The position numbers were made by a program, and so were the translations under genes. This document shows, piece after piece, positions 20,947 to 33,010 of a stretch of DNA of 64,000 bases. The DNA lies in the NCBI RefSeq assembly GCF_900747795.2, contig NC_041408.2, forward strand, positions 33,316,204 to 33,380,203, read 5' to 3'. Position 1 is the stretch's first letter; each line of letters opens with the position of its first letter. This DNA comes from Erpetoichthys calabaricus. Lineage: Eukaryota; Chordata; Cladistia; Polypteriformes; Polypteridae. The notes under the pieces are model-generated. The model saw only the letters and a list, made by a program, of their open reading frames with translations. It had not been told where the DNA came from and did no database searches.

Positions 20947-22260
20947 TCAGAAGGAAAAATTAAAAGCCATTTTAAACAGATGTGTTTTAAGTTTACATTT
21001 GAAGGATGAATATGATTCGATATTTCGGAGATCCGCAGGTAATGAATTCCAGAGCTTGGGAGCAGAACGGCTGAAAGCTCTGCTCCCCATGGTGGTTAGA
21101 CGGGCGGGAGGGAGGGTCAGATGGGTGGAGGAAGAGGATCTAAGGTTAAGGGATGGAATGGCAACATGAAGAAGGTCAGACAGATATGGAGGGGCGAGGT
21201 TATGGATGACCTTAAATGTTAATAGCAGAATCTTAAAATCAGTACGAAACTTGATCGGGAGCCAATGAAGCTGCAGCAAGACCGGAGTAATATGGTGAAT
21301 AGATGGGGTTTGAGTGATGATACGTGCTGCAGAATTCTGGACTAACTGAAGGTTATGAAGAGATTTATTAGGGAGACCAAAGAGGAGTGAATTGCAGTAG
21401 TCCAGCCGAGAAGTGACAAGACTATGAACAAGAATGGCAGTGGTATGAGGAGTGAGGGAGGGGTGAATGCGATTAATATTACGTAGGTGGAAGTAAGCAG
21501 ACCGGGTGATGTTATTAATGTGACATTGGAAAGATAGAGTACTGTCGAGGATGATACCCAGACTCTTGACCTGAGATGATGGGGAAACAACAGAGTTATC
21601 AATAATAAGAGAAAGATTATTGGTTTTGGATAATGATGATTTTGAACCAATGAGGAGAACCTCAGTTTTGTCACTGTTTAATTTAAGAAAATTCGAAGAA
21701 AACCAGGATTTAATTTCAGAAATGCAGTCAATAAGCAAGGGTGGTGGAAAAGAGGAGGTGGGTTTACAAGCAAGGTAGAGCTGGTTGTCATCAGCATAAC
21801 AGTGAAAATTAATGTTATATTTGTGAAAAATATTGCCAAGGGGAAGAAGGTAAATAATACAAAGAAGAGGCCCCAGGACAGAGCCCTGGGGCACACCAGA
21901 AGTAACAGCGGTGGGTTGGGGTGTGAAGGTTTTAAGCTGTATGAACTGAGTGCAGCCTGAGAGGTAGGATCTAAACCAATCAAGTGGAGTGTGAGTAATG
22001 CCAATCAAAGATAATCTATTAAGGAGAGTGGTATGACAAATAGTATCAAAGGCCGCACTGAGATCAACGAGGATGAGAATAGTGATTAGACCAGAGTCAG
22101 CAGCCATAAGGAGGTCATTGGTAATTTTAACAAGTGGAGTTTCTGTACTATGAAGAGGGCGAAAACCAGACTGGAACTTTTCATATAGATTATTGTGAGA
22201 TAAGTGGGTGTGAAGTTGGATAGCTACTATTTTTTCAAGAATTTTGGAGATAAAGGGCAA
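20947..22260 (-). CDS. L2 LINE ORF2, RT and C-terminal part (open)
   Basis: 437 codons open. Motifs: [15 protein letters not shown] (residues 27-41), [13 protein letters not shown] (first catalytic Asp, residue 66), [13 protein letters not shown] (121-133), [10 protein letters not shown] (catalytic DD 157-158), [15 protein letters not shown], and the L2-type end [20 protein letters not shown]. The L2 protein cuts target DNA and reverse transcribes its own RNA from the nick. Translation continues no further upstream in this frame, so the endonuclease is disconnected and this copy is defective overall. Confidence 0.85.
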   Translation of the reverse strand: MPFISKILEKIVAIQLHTHLSHNNLYEKFQSGFRPLHSTETPLVKITNDLLMAADSGLITILILVDLSAAFDTICHTTLLNRLSLIGITHTPLDWFRSYLSGCTQFIQLKTFTPQPTAVTSGVPQGSVLGPLLCIIYLLPLGNIFHKYNINFHCYADDNQLYLACKPTSSFPPPLLIDCISEIKSWFSSNFLKLNSDKTEVLLIGSKSSLSKTNNLSLIIDNSVVSPSSQVKSLGIILDSTLSFQCHINNITRSAYFHLRNINRIHPSLTPHTTAILVHSLVTSRLDYCNSLLFGLPNKSLHNLQLVQNSAARIITQTPSIHHITPVLLQLHWLPIKFRTDFKILLLTFKVIHNLAPPYLSDLLHVAIPSLNLRSSSSTHLTLPPARLTTMGSRAFSRSAPKLWNSLPADLRNIESYSSFKCKLKTHLFKMAFNFSF

Positions 22261-23079
22261 GTTAGAAATGGGGCAAAAATTATTGAAATTAGTAGGATCA
22301 GCGCCAGGTTTTTTTAGTATTGGGGTTATAGCAGCAGTTTTAAAAGATGAGGGAATAATACCAGTAGTAAGAAAAGAGTGAATGATGGCAGAAATGAGAG
22401 GGACTAGAGAGGGGAGGCAGGCTTTAACCAGAACTGTAGACAGGGGGTCCAGCTGACAAGTAGATGACTTGGATTTGCAGATGAGATCTGAGATTTCAGA
22501 GGAAGTGGGAAGCTGGAAAGAAGAGAAAGAGTGAATAGGAGAATGTAGTTCAGAAGGAATAGAGAGAGGATCTGGACCAAGGTGCTGACGTATCCTTTGG
22601 ATTTTCTCATTGAAAAAAACATAAGAGAATTAAGTTGAGTAAAGGTGAGATGGTAAAGAGTCTGGAGGTTGTGTAACATTATTAAGTAAAGAAAACAAAG
22701 ACTTGGTGTTACCTGTATTACAAGTAATTAACTGAGTGTACTAATTAGATTTGGTTTGAGCTATACAATCTATACTATAGAGTAGATGATTTTCATACAT
22801 CTCTTTGTGGACAAAGAGTCCGGATTTTTTAAACAACCTTTCAAGTTGCCTGCCCTTAGCTTTCAGAAGCCGACGTTCAGGCATAAACCAGGGGGCAGAA
22901 AAAGAAAAAGAAACAGATCTGGTTTTTAGCGGAGCAAGAGAATTAAAAATACCATTAAGACAAGTGTTATAATATGAGACCAGTTCTATGGGAGTGGATA
23001 AATTATAAAAGTCCATTTGGGAATCAATTCTAGAAGACAGCAAATTCAAGTTAATTTTCTTAATGTTGCGAAAGGCTAT

Positions 23080-24120
23080 GAGATGTGGAAGCTTAGTAAC
23101 AGAAAAGGTAAGTTTTGCATTGAATGAAAGGAGAAAATGGTCGGTTATAGTGAGTTCATCTGCTGTAAGATCAAAAGGAACAACACCAGAGCAGCCGATC
23201 AGGTCCAAGATACGTCCTTTACAATGGGTAGGAACATCAGTGTGCTGCTGGTATCCAAAACTCTCCAGGCAAGATAAAAAGTCTCTAGTGAGAGGGATAT
23301 TGATATTGTCCAGATGTATATTAAAATCCCCAGCAGAATTATATTTGGAGTAATTATAGATAAATGGGTAAGGAATGGTAGCAAGATCGTTCAAAAAATT
23401 GTTGTTTGACTTAAGGAGGACGGTAGACAGTTGCAGTGATGGTAACAACTGGCCCAGACAGTTGACACACAGTTGATTCAAAAGAGCTAACAGCAGGAGC
23501 AGGTAACAGCAGGACTTTCCACTTCTTGCGATAAATTATCACGACATCTCCTTCACGGCCAGAGACAAGGGGTTGACAAGTGTAAACAAACCCCGTGTGG
23601 GGTGCATTCATTAAGTTGTGAAAAGTCTTGAGGTTGCTGCCAAGTCTCAGTTAAACAGAGAAAGTCAAACTTATGGTCAATAAGGAGATCCTGAATGAGA
23701 TGTCCCTTGCTCGTGAGTGAGCGGATGTTCAGTAGACCAAAGCTGACAATGTTGCTACCGCATTTGACAGTGGTGTTAGTTGACCGAGCTAAGCTGGCCA
23801 ACACGCTATGGTCAGTGTTCCTATCTATGTTATGTGGAGGGTGCCGAAAATCAGACCAAAAGGAGTTAATTCCTTTTGAGGCATCCGTTTGGAATCTCCG
23901 GCGGGACCCACGGTGGATGTATCTCCGATGAGGGAGAAGTATGACGTCTGAGTCGAAATACAGCACCGACAGCAGAGGCACAGACTGGAGAAGACGCAAT
24001 CGAAGAAGCTCAGAAGCTGGGTACTGGAGGAGGCCAGTCGCAGGTTGGATAACGAGCGACGGAAGATTCCAAACAAACATTAACCAGGCGAATATCCTAC
24101 CAGTCCACATTGTAGGCGAG
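23080..24120 (-). pseudogene. L2 endonuclease domain, frame-broken
   Basis: Pieces in different frames: 24120-23560 (LLNIRSLTSKGH, LCLTETWQQ), 23611-23411 (YTCQPLVSGREGDVVIIYRK), 23360-22741 (AGDFNIHLDN, DVPTHCKGRILDLIGC, LTITDHFLLSF). Together these are the N-terminal, middle and catalytic C-terminal blocks of an AP-type endonuclease, with GDFNIH and the final SDH-like motif (here TDH) visible. Confidence 0.75.
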
Positions 24121-24639
24121 GAGGCCACAGGCAGCTCAGGCATGCAGAGAACAAACCGGTAAGTTTCAAACGAAACGGGGGTTAGGCTGAAGCTAAATGC
24201 ATACACAGCATATACAGCCACGCAGAGATGTCAGCAAAATGGCAAAAATATCATCAAAATCACTAGTCATAGCAAAATCAATAGTCTAGTTACTGGCGAG
24301 CAACGGCGACCAGTCCCGCCAGCGTTCACTCAAACCGGAAGTCTTTAACTTTAACTTGTCTTGTCTTAAAATGTTTGCCTAGCAGTTCTAAATGCTGGGC
24401 TCCTGTACTAAATCTGGCTTTGTGTACATGTGAGAAGAAAAGAAAAGCAGATTTAAAATACTTGCACAGAGCACAGTGACATATTAAACCTATATTCTGA
24501 TTACAGAAGCGCTGATTCACAGCTAGTGGACCATAGTCCTGGGTGTAAGTGCATTGAAACTGTAAGCTGTCTCGCCCCAAAGGTGGCCATAGGCAAATGA
24601 AAGCAGTGGAAGAGAATTAATTACATACAATGCTCAGAA

Positions 24640-24915
24640 AAGAAACTGCACCCTTGCAAAGGGGTTCATATTTTAAGCAGAGTTGTCCCCAAATGCCATT
24701 CCATGATAAGATGGTGGCATCACTTTGTCGGAGTCAGCTCACATCTTCTCTGTAAGATGTCTCGTCATTGTTAATGATCAAACCTATGATGATGGTGTTA
24801 TCAGCAGATTTAATGATGGAGTCTAAGCTGTGATTGTGCACACAGTCAGATATCAACAAGGAATACAGAAGGGGGCTTAGCACACTACCCTGTGGAGCCT
24901 CTGTATGGAGAGTAA
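24640..24915 (-). mobile_element. LINE fragment, RT catalytic region (left part)
   Basis: Minus-strand reading gives EAPQGSVLSPLLY-like and SIIKSADNTIIIGL, the motif B and C block (SADN replaces FADD). The element appears to resume at 26170 with a TTGCAACTGGATTTGGGAC-like segment from upstream RT, the two parts being separated by the TIR element 24916-26169. Confidence 0.65.
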
Positions 24916-26169
24916 GGCCGGGTTTATACTTAAAGTGACGCGACGAGTGCTCCAGCAGGCACTACTGCTACACAAGCGATGTACTCTTTATACTTGTGCT
25001 TGTACTTTACGTAAATCTGAAAGATTCCACCAGGGGCAGCGCGCTGTGTTGTGAATTGCCTGAAATATCCATTAAATTCCAAGGACACCTTGCCACAATA
25101 TCTCTGAAAAGGATGTTTAATGATTACATCCATCAATCCGGGGAGTTGCCCATTCCAGATAGCATTGGGTACGAGGCAGAAACACTAGCGTCATTTTAGT
25201 ATCACCAAGACCTCAAACCTTCATGTGCTTGGAAGGAAACCAGAGCACACTGTGGAAACCCACTAGGAATACATGCAAACTCCAGGCAGAGAACACAAGG
25301 GACGTGACTCCCTGCGAGACAGCAGCGCTACTGCTCTGCCACCGTGCCGCCACCATATGTGTAATTATTAACAGTATTTATTATGTAAATGAAGTTAACA
25401 ACTTATCTGTAAAATGTAACAGACATACTTGAACACATTTCATCATGAATGTGATATCAAGTACAAATCTAAGGATTCTAAATGTGCAGAGAGCTGGAAT
25501 ATCATAAATGTAATGTGTTTTCTGTGTGGCGATTGCTGCTATCAATGCAGGAGGAAGCCCCAGAAGCATGTAGGGATTAACATGTGGGTCGGTTTTAAGA
25601 TGATGTTTACAACAGTCTACTTTAATGATACAATACACTACAAGATTAAAGTGGGCATTTCGAGATTAAAGCCGAAATTTCCACTTTAATCACAAAATAG
25701 ACATTTTCACTGTATCCCCAATTTTTTTCTCTCTATGGCTCAAATCCACTGCTGCGCATTCTGATGTTGTTGTGAAGGGGCAAAAAAAAAAAAAGATGGC
25801 ATGTGAGACTTTTAAAACGTATCGTGTCATTACGATGGGGAGTATGCGACGCTTGAATATAAAAGCACCACAAATGCATCTGTTTGTTGGCATTTTGCTT
25901 CACCACATCGAACCTTTCATCAAACATCAAAGCAGACACATTGATCCCGTAGGATCCTCAAAGCGGCTGTCTGTCACACGTACATAGCAAACAGAGACTC
26001 TGACGTCACATTGCAACTTTTATCACACTGCACCCCCCGACTTTTAACTGGGATTGTAACTTGCACTTATGTCACGTTAATTTCTGAGGATGTGCTCAGA
26101 GGAATGCTGGAAACGCCGGACAGCCACGATGCGCGTGTGTATGCATTCTGAGCGTGAAGTATAAACCGG
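24916..26169. mobile_element. Non-autonomous TIR DNA transposon
   Basis: Left end ggccgggtttatacttaaag and right end (reverse strand) gccggtttatacttcacgc are inverted repeats. It splits a LINE reading that runs 26340 to 24640. No transposase remains; a SINE A relic is at 25222-25355. The terminal sequence resembles fish Harbinger-like elements, but no clean target duplication is visible. Confidence 0.6.
25222..25355 (-). mobile_element. SINE family A head, diverged
   Basis: Antisense of the family A head: agcagcgctactgctctgcc and accgtgccgcc, plus catgcaaactccaggcag. Confidence 0.65.
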
Positions 26170-26340
26170 CATGGATGATGTGAGGTTACCAATCCACATA
26201 TGCTGAGGTCTGCTGGTTAGGAAGTCCCAAATCCAGTTGCAGAGGGTGGCTTTATGGAACAGACGCTTTTATTAGTCTGGCAAAATGTGTATTTTAAACA
26301 GTTTGCCATTTTAAGGCAGATGGGAAAGGTTGATTAGATG
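26170..26340 (-). mobile_element. LINE fragment, right part
   Basis: Contains gttaggaagtcccaaatccagttgcagag, a characteristic antisense stretch of the same fish LINE as 24640-24915 (upstream RT region). Confidence 0.55.
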
Positions 26341-26829
26341 AGTAAGATGTTTATGGCCACTTCACCTTCTTTCATCTTTATTGTTACATACACTGTGAGA
26401 GTATATTGAAATTCTTGTACCACACAATGCTAGCGACTGTCCCCCTTCCCACCCTAGGGTGGTATCGATTACCTCTGATTAACCTGGAAGGTGATCCTCT
26501 GACGCGCATGCATGACTCATTTGAGTTGTGAAGTGATCCATCACTACCTGGACCTCTACAATCCAACATTAGAAGCAAACAGCCAAGTGCGCATAAATTA
26601 ATGGCAAGAAATTGCCCAGCACCTGGGCAAAGATAAAAGTTTGTGCAGGCAGAAATGGAAATATCTGCAAAATTGATGCATAGAGGTAAACAGAAACCAT
26701 GCACTGCCGCACACTGAATACATGTACTATAAACAGGCCAGGGTGGGCATCCACTGGGCGCGATTGCATCTGCTGCTTTCTGCACCCGAGAATAAATGGG
26801 CCTTTAGTCTACACCTGCCATCAGTTAAA
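26341..26829. other. Unassigned interval
   Basis: Starts with attgttacatacactgtgag-type text that looks repetitive but could not be placed. No gene. Confidence 0.4.
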
Positions 26830-27004
26830 GGGACTCTGATTGCCTCCATGTAAAGCTCACTGTTCCTGTAGGATTATCTTGACATCTTCTTGGTTGCATC
26901 CTACTGCAAAAGCCATGGTCCACAAAGAACTTTCAAAACATGAAAGGGATCATTGAAAGGTATTGATCGGGAGAGGGTCCAAGATATACTATGGAGCACA
27001 GTGA

Positions 27005-27120
27005 GGACAACTAGACTTGATGTTATTTTGGAGGAATTAAGTGTGCAGGACTGACAAACTTTGTTGGGGTGAATGGCCTGTTCTTTTCTTAATCTTTCTA
27101 ATGTTCTCATCATCAACAAG
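27005..27120 (+). mobile_element. CR1-type LINE 3' tail
   Basis: The phrase gaatggcctgttctt followed by tctttctaatgttctcatc matches the ending typical of CR1-like LINEs (repeated TTCTAATG-type terminus). Confidence 0.6.
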
Positions 27121-28007
27121 TGGAGAAAATTACAGCACAGTATTGATGCTACCAAGAAAGATAAGAAGACAAGGAGACAACTGTTCAGGAAGGCTGTCAA
27201 GTGACTTACAAAAACATTAAAGCAACTGCAGGACTTTCCAGTTAATCCTTACATGTGACAACAGTCTTCTTCATATGAGGGAGCTATGGAGTTTTCTCAC
27301 TAATAAAAACATCCAAGCCCAGCTAAATTTTGCAAAAAGATTCATCCAGCCACACAAAACCATCTTGAAAAATGTGCTATGGTCTGATGAGATGAGGATT
27401 GAGCTTTTTGGCCAGAATTCCAAAAGGTATGTTTAGTACAAAAAGAACACAGCACATCAATTAACACATCCCATGCCAATGGTGAAGCATGGTGGTGGCA
27501 GCATCATGCATTGGGGCTACTTTTCTTCAGCCACAACTGGGGTTTTAGTCAAGATGGATGGAATCATAAATAGCTTCAAATAACGGCCTATTTTGGCACA
27601 AAACCTTTGCTAGAAAGATGAAGAGGAATTTCACCTTTCAGCAAAACAAAGGCCCAAAGCACACCTGCAAATCAACAAAGGAAGGGCTTCACCATAAGAA
27701 GATCAACGCTTTGGAAAGGCACAGCCAAAACCCAGACCTGAATGCAACTGAAAATCCTTGAGTTGACCTGAAAGGCATTGCATCTTGGCTACGATCATGT
27801 GTGTGATCTGTTCTTGTCAGTTTAATATTTGATAGGCTCCGCCGTCAAGAGGTGTTCACTGTAAATTAAACAGATTTTTGAGAACAGTGGCCTAGGCTGG
27901 TGGGGTTCACTCTACTGGGACGAGGCATGGTCCAGGTGTTGCAGAACTTCCAGGAGTAGCCATACCAAAGAGAGGGAGAGAGGAAGAGATAGGTAGATAA
28001 AATAAAT

Positions 28008-28180
28008 AGGGTGGAGTGGTGGCTCTGTGTCTAAGGATCTGCAAGGTTGCCAGAAGGAATCCTAATCTGTTGGGCCCTTGAGCAAGACTCTACAATGCAT
28101 TCTGACCCCCAAAGGTCATGCAAAGAGACAATTTCCTCTCAGTGATTAACAAAGTACATCAGTTAAAAAAAAAATTCAAA
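28008..28180 (+). mobile_element. SINE family B head, diverged
   Basis: gggtggagtggtggctctgt, then ctgttgggcccttgagcaag. The B box is degraded and the 3' part does not match the full-length copies. Confidence 0.6.
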
Positions 28181-28311
28181 AGTGCTGTGCACAGGAGATG
28201 CCCTCGAAATTTCAAAGATCTACAACATTTTTCTAAGGAAGAGTAGGAAAATATTCCCAAGTCAAGATTCGCCAAGCTGACAGAACCTAACCCAGACAAA
28301 CTGTGTACTCT

Positions 28312-28657
28312 ATCCATCTATCCATCCATTCATTTTCCAACCCGCTGAATCCGGACACAGGGTCACGGGGGTCTGCTGGAGCCAATCCCAGCCAATACAG
28401 GGCACAAGGCAGGAACCAATCCCGGGCAGGGTGCCAACCCACCGCAGGACACACACAAACACACACACACACCAATCACACACTAGGGCCAATTTAGAAT
28501 CACCAATGCACCTAACCTGCATGTCTTTGGACTGTGGGAGGAAACCGGAGCGCCCGGAGGAAACCCACACAGACACGGGGAGAACATGCAAACTAAGTGT
28601 ACCCAGGTCTCCTAACTGCGAGGCAGCAGCGCTACCCACTGCGCCACCGTGCCACCC
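28312..28657 (-). mobile_element. SINE family A, full-length, minus strand
   Basis: Contains the whole family from tail (left: catccattcattttccaac) to head (right: cgctacccactgcgccaccg), including a CA microsatellite at 28449-28472. The best example of the full consensus in the window. Confidence 0.85.
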
Positions 28658-28925
28658 CTGAGTGCTCTAATAAAACCAAAAGGTGCTTCAGCAATGCATT
28701 AGTTTAAGGTGAGCACAATTATATAACCACGCTTTTGCCAGTTATTTATTCATTTTTTTCCCTAAATGGTTTCCGATTTGGTTTTATCTTCTTTGTGAAG
28801 GCTGCATTTTCACAATAAAAAGTAGAAAAAGCTGCAACATGATTTATATTATTTTCCATTTTTGTTACGTAATGAAAACTTGCAATTTTAAGAGGGGTGT
28901 GTAGACTTTTTATACCCACTATATA

Positions 28926-31389
28926 TTAATAGCCACCAAATAGAAATGAACATTAGCATATATAGTGCTCCCTCTATAAGTTGTAAATGATCTGCATAAA
29001 CCTTAATTTGAAAATACACCTAAATCACAAAGAATAAAATACAATTATTTTCATGCTGAATGACATATGAGAACACCTTAAATAAAAATCCAATGTGAAA
29101 TATCACCATTTGTCTGCTTTATCTAGGGAGCCTCACAGATATGGCACCCTGCATTTACTACCATGTGCAGTTGTCGTGATCTGGTAGTCGTTTTCTGAGT
29201 TTAAACTAATAATTGAGAATACATGTGCGTGTGTACGTGTGTGTGCATGTGTGTGTGTGAGAGACACAGAGAGGGAGAGTGTACCCTTCTGTAAAGTCAC
29301 ACCCAATCCAGACTAGATTGATGTTTTGCACCAGATTCTACTTTCATAGGCTCTACCTTCCTCTAGCACTGAATTTTATTAGGTGCGTTTGACAGTTTTA
29401 CTTTATCATACATTCTTCCACAAACCCCTTAACAGATTTACTTTGATCAATTTCTGTTTGTTAATGAAAAGAGAATCTGCTAAGAGGATTTTGGAGGTGG
29501 AAATGATGGCTACTTGGCTCAGAATAACTGCTGTGAGAACACATGTAAGAAGTAAATCTGTGGGGGCGCACAGTCACGGCAGTACAATTGGGACTGCAGG
29601 GCCACATTATACACATGGAGGTAAGCTGGCAGTGTGGTGCACCATCCCTATGTGTTTGACTCAATGGAATCCCCCCAAAATTGATGTGACGCATTCCCAA
29701 ATGTCTCCTTCTTCTTAAACCTACATAACAGACTGTTTATGTTTTTTTTTTCATGGGCATAAAAATAGCCAAGCATAACACATGACCTTCTCTTTAATAT
29801 TCTGTGGGAATTTTGTTCCTGCTGCAAGAGGATGTGAAGGCTGCTGCCACTATCTGCACACAATAACATCCTGAGACATGAGCCATAATGTTCTTTTGAA
29901 GGGAAATCCTCTAGAAATAGCTGCTGGGGTGACAGGGAAGATGGTAATGGAGGTCACATGTCACCTCTGAGCCGACAGCTAAACATCCTCAGGATGTCCC
30001 GAACAAGCAAAGACTAAGCCAATGAAGGTGTTACAAATGTAAGCCGTCAGCATGGTGAGTGGAGAACTGGAGGGCTTTTTAGAGCCATGTGCCTCTGATC
30101 AATTATCTTCGGAGATCACAGCTCAGCCTAAGTATGAGGGCAGAGACCCAAAAAGAAATCGGTGAAGGGTTAGAAGAAGAAGTGACATTTCAAGTAAACT
30201 TTGCAGATCATTTGAATCAGTTAAATTCTGTCCTGGCAGCACTGGGCACAAGGCAAGAATAAGCTCTGGACAGAATGTCAGTCCAGGTTTACTCACATCG
30301 GACCAATTTAAAGTTGCCTCTAGGATTTGATGCAATGATGCTAAACAAACCCATTCTCTATCCTGTATCTTCTTGACTAAATCAAACATTTAGTAGCACC
30401 CAGCATTTATTGTGGTAGTCGTTTTTACATGAAACTCTGGAGCCAGAACTGAGAGGGTTAAATAATGGCATGTGTTCGTCATCAGGGTCTTGAAGCTGCC
30501 AGTCTATATGTGCGTCCCATGGTGTGCTCAAGAAATTTTATATCACAATTTGTTCATCAAGCTTTATTGCTTAAATTTCACAATTTTTCCGAAAGTCTTA
30601 AGTTCTCTCTTACAGCTACAGAGCATTTTAGGAATTCCGATGTCCATTTGTAAGAACAATTTCCATTAATGGTCTTGAGTGACTTAGCTGGACCACCGTT
30701 ACTGAAGCCCATCAGGAATTTAGAGGTTCCAAATTGAGCCTTACAACACAAAGCCAACATTTTACACAGTCGATAAATGCTGCTATGCTGGTAAGTGGCT
30801 TATAATAAACAGTCTTGTCTCATGGTATAAATTTAATTGGCTAATGCAATCTTTACCACTAATAAAATTATTAGTATTTGGTCAAATTGTCAGGTTGTGA
30901 AACATCTGAATATTACATCACATTTACCCATATTCAGCATAAATAAATAATAGTTGCGTATGTGTATCAAACATGGAATTTAAAACAGATTATGCATAAA
31001 CACAACAACAACATTATCATTAATGCAATGTAATTTAAGACAAATTATAAAGCAAATTACATAAACATACACCTACATACTTTTTTTTCCAGACTCTAGT
31101 GGACAAGGGAATGACAATATTAAAATTTCTGGCACTGAGGGTATGTAGGTAGTGACTCTTTCTTCGAACTATACACTCTGCTACACAGATTCTGAACATT
31201 TCACAATGCTGTGGAAAATTTTGAGAAGCTGCTACAAAACCCAAATACAATAAATTTGCATAAACTGCTAAGTGTAGGGATAGCTGAGCAAATGTGGAGA
31301 CAGGATTAAAAAATTTTAACATATAATGCAAAACAAGCTTATCCCAAAATTTGGAAGCACTATGAAATTAAAGAGAAGTGTGGATGAAT
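28926..31389. other. Low-repeat interval, unassigned
   Basis: A GT-rich tract at 29225-29262 and a 120-bp (A/T)-rich stretch, otherwise no recognised repeat or exon. The longest frames (29383-29718, 31035-31331) show no domain and look spurious. Confidence 0.5.
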
Positions 31390-31634
31390 AAGGAACAAAA
31401 AAGATGTTAAAGAAAAAAAAATGGGTGTACAAGTCAAACGAGAGTAGAACCTTCATCACTAATCACTGGGCAGAGCAGCGGTAAAAAGGATATTAGGAAG
31501 GCTAAAAGGCAGTTGGAACGAAATATTGTAGAAAATTTAAAAGATGACCCAAAGAGATTCTTTCAATATTTTAGTAGTAACAGAATGACAAAGGAGGAGG
31601 TTAGGAGTATTAGGAATGGTAAAGGTGAGCTAGA
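31390..31634 (+). mobile_element. CR1-like LINE fragment, first part
   Basis: Reads DIRKAKRQLERNIVENLKDD, PKRFFQYFSSNRMTKEEVRS, the linker between endonuclease and RT. It resumes after the MITE at 32337 (ISNALNSHFIKVY) and again near 33460-33600 (EILSDLEIVKGEVLLIINRL, KCNKSPGPENIYP), the start of RT. Fragmentary and old. Confidence 0.7.
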
Positions 31635-32328
31635 TTACAGGGGTGCAGTGGCTGCAGGTTTTCATTCTAACCCTTTTCTTAATGAGTGACCTGTTTTTGC
31701 TGCTAATTAACTTCTTTTGAACTAATTTGAATGGACTTGATCTTGAAGACTCAGACCCCTTAATTGTTTCTTTTTTCTTTATTAGCAGCCAAACAATAAT
31801 GAGATACAAAATGAGCCCAAACAAGTGGTGTCCATCATACAATATCTGAAAATAAAGAAAGATGAAGGTCTCAGGAATGTCGATCTGCTCAGGTCCCCAA
31901 AGGATGTTAACAGTGCTCCTAGAAAGAGAAAATCAACAATGTTGGAAATGTCTGCTAATGCAACACAAGAGCAGCAACAAAGCCACGAAATTAAAGAACG
32001 GGTTTAATTAACGACAAGAATTGGCACCTCATTAAGCAGCTGGTTGAAATGAAATTGGTTGGAGTTCGAGGCACTGACTGATTTGGTCTTCTGTTGGCTC
32101 ACTCACGTCACATTTCATTTCTGTTTGGGTGCCATTTAATGAAAGAAATGAAGCAATTCAGAAGAACAAGGAAGAAATTCAGGGGAACAAATCTTAAAAA
32201 AAGCAATTCAATTAAAATGAATTCACAAGAAGTTAATTAGCAGCACAAACAGGGCACTCATTAAAAAAAAGGGTTAGAATGAAAACCTGTAGCTACGGTG
32301 GTCATCCAGGACTGGAGTTGGCGACCCT
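31635..32328. mobile_element. hAT-type MITE 1
   Basis: Terminal inverted repeats: ggctgcaggttttcattcta on the left, and the same phrase inverted on the right (tagaatgaaaacctgtagct). Flanked by gagctaga at 31627-31634 and 32329-32336, an 8-bp duplication. It lies within the CR1-like LINE. Non-coding, 694 bp. Confidence 0.75.
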
Positions 32329-32336
32329 GAGCTAGA

Positions 32337-32479
32337 ACATACAGACAATGAAATATCAAATGCTTTGAACTCACATTTTATTAAAGTTTATGCATGCTGC
32401 AAGAGCCAGTCTTAGAAAGTTAAAAAACTCATATATTAGCGTTTGCTTAATTTGAATAGAATATCATTTTCTCACATGG
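32337..32479 (+). mobile_element. CR1-like LINE fragment, middle part
   Basis: Continues the LINE reading after MITE 1 (EISNALNSHFIKVY), then loses similarity before MITE 2. Confidence 0.5.
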
Positions 32480-32487
32480 CTATAGAT

Positions 32488-33002
32488 CAGGGGTGGGCAA
32501 AGTCATTCCTGGAGGGCCGCAGTGGCCGCGGGTTTTTGTTCCAACCCAGTTGCTTGTTAGTGCTTTAACTCTGCTATGTCAAGTCATTCTCATATCCTAG
32601 ATTTTTTTTTCCATTCTAAGGATATCATCCAAATACTTTGAAGTGTAAAACGGATGGGTAATTCTCAGTCCTTCACATTTTTCTCTTCTCTTTCCTTCCA
32701 AGCATTTAATTAAACCAAACAGTGCATGATAAATACACACAGGTGTAAAGGGTAACAAGCAAAATGGATAACTGCTGGTTTCTTTTGTCATTTGCATCTT
32801 ATTGCTAATAAGGAGCAATTAAAAACCGAGAATGCAGCTGTTTAAGACTTAAATAAGCAATAAGGGTTCAAAATCTTAAAGAGGGAGATAACTAAAATGA
32901 AGCAGAAGTGTTTCTAGAGCAATACGTGCTTCTTATTAAGCAATTGGGTTGGAACAAAAACCTGCAGCCACTGCGGCCCTCCAGGAATGACCCCCACCCC
33001 TG
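32488..33002. mobile_element. hAT-type MITE 2
   Basis: Begins caggggtgggcaaagtcatt and ends with the inverse (gaatgacccccacccctg); inner TIR includes gtttttgttccaacccag. Perfect 8-bp duplication ctatagat at 32480-32487 and 33003-33010, which fits the hAT nTnnnnAn pattern. Its TIR is similar to, but distinct from, MITE 1. Confidence 0.88.
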
Positions 33003-33010
33003 CTATAGAT

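Larger units (their letters stand above)
20650..24345 (-). mobile_element. L2-clade LINE, nearly full-length
   Basis: Minus-strand order: 5' region from about 24345, apurinic endonuclease (GLLNIRSLTSKGHLIQDLL, FDFLCLTETW, then GDFNIHLD and ITDHFLLSF) over about 23850-23080, RT and C-terminal domain 22260-20947, then a 3' UTR ending in an ATAAATAAA-rich tail. The endonuclease half is split over three frames, so there are at least two or three frame breaks; the RT half is open. A SINE sits in the 3' UTR. Confidence 0.85.
26830..28925 (+). mobile_element. Old Tc1-like element with nested insertions
   Basis: Decayed transposase at 27130-27780: VLWSDEMRIELFGQNS (catalytic Asp), [14 protein letters not shown], later PRPECN-like remnant of the DLNPIE motif, with many stops. 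The right terminal repeat is gaggggtgtgtagacttttt near 28890-28920. Inserted in it are a CR1 3' tail (27005-27120), a SINE B relic (28008-28180) and a SINE A (28312-28657), so this is one of the oldest layers here. Confidence 0.7.

Noticed and set aside
28303-28661. Overlapping frames on both strands near 28.4 kb
   Set aside because: They fall within a SINE A copy, and the same peptides recur at 10.1 kb and 20.8 kb.
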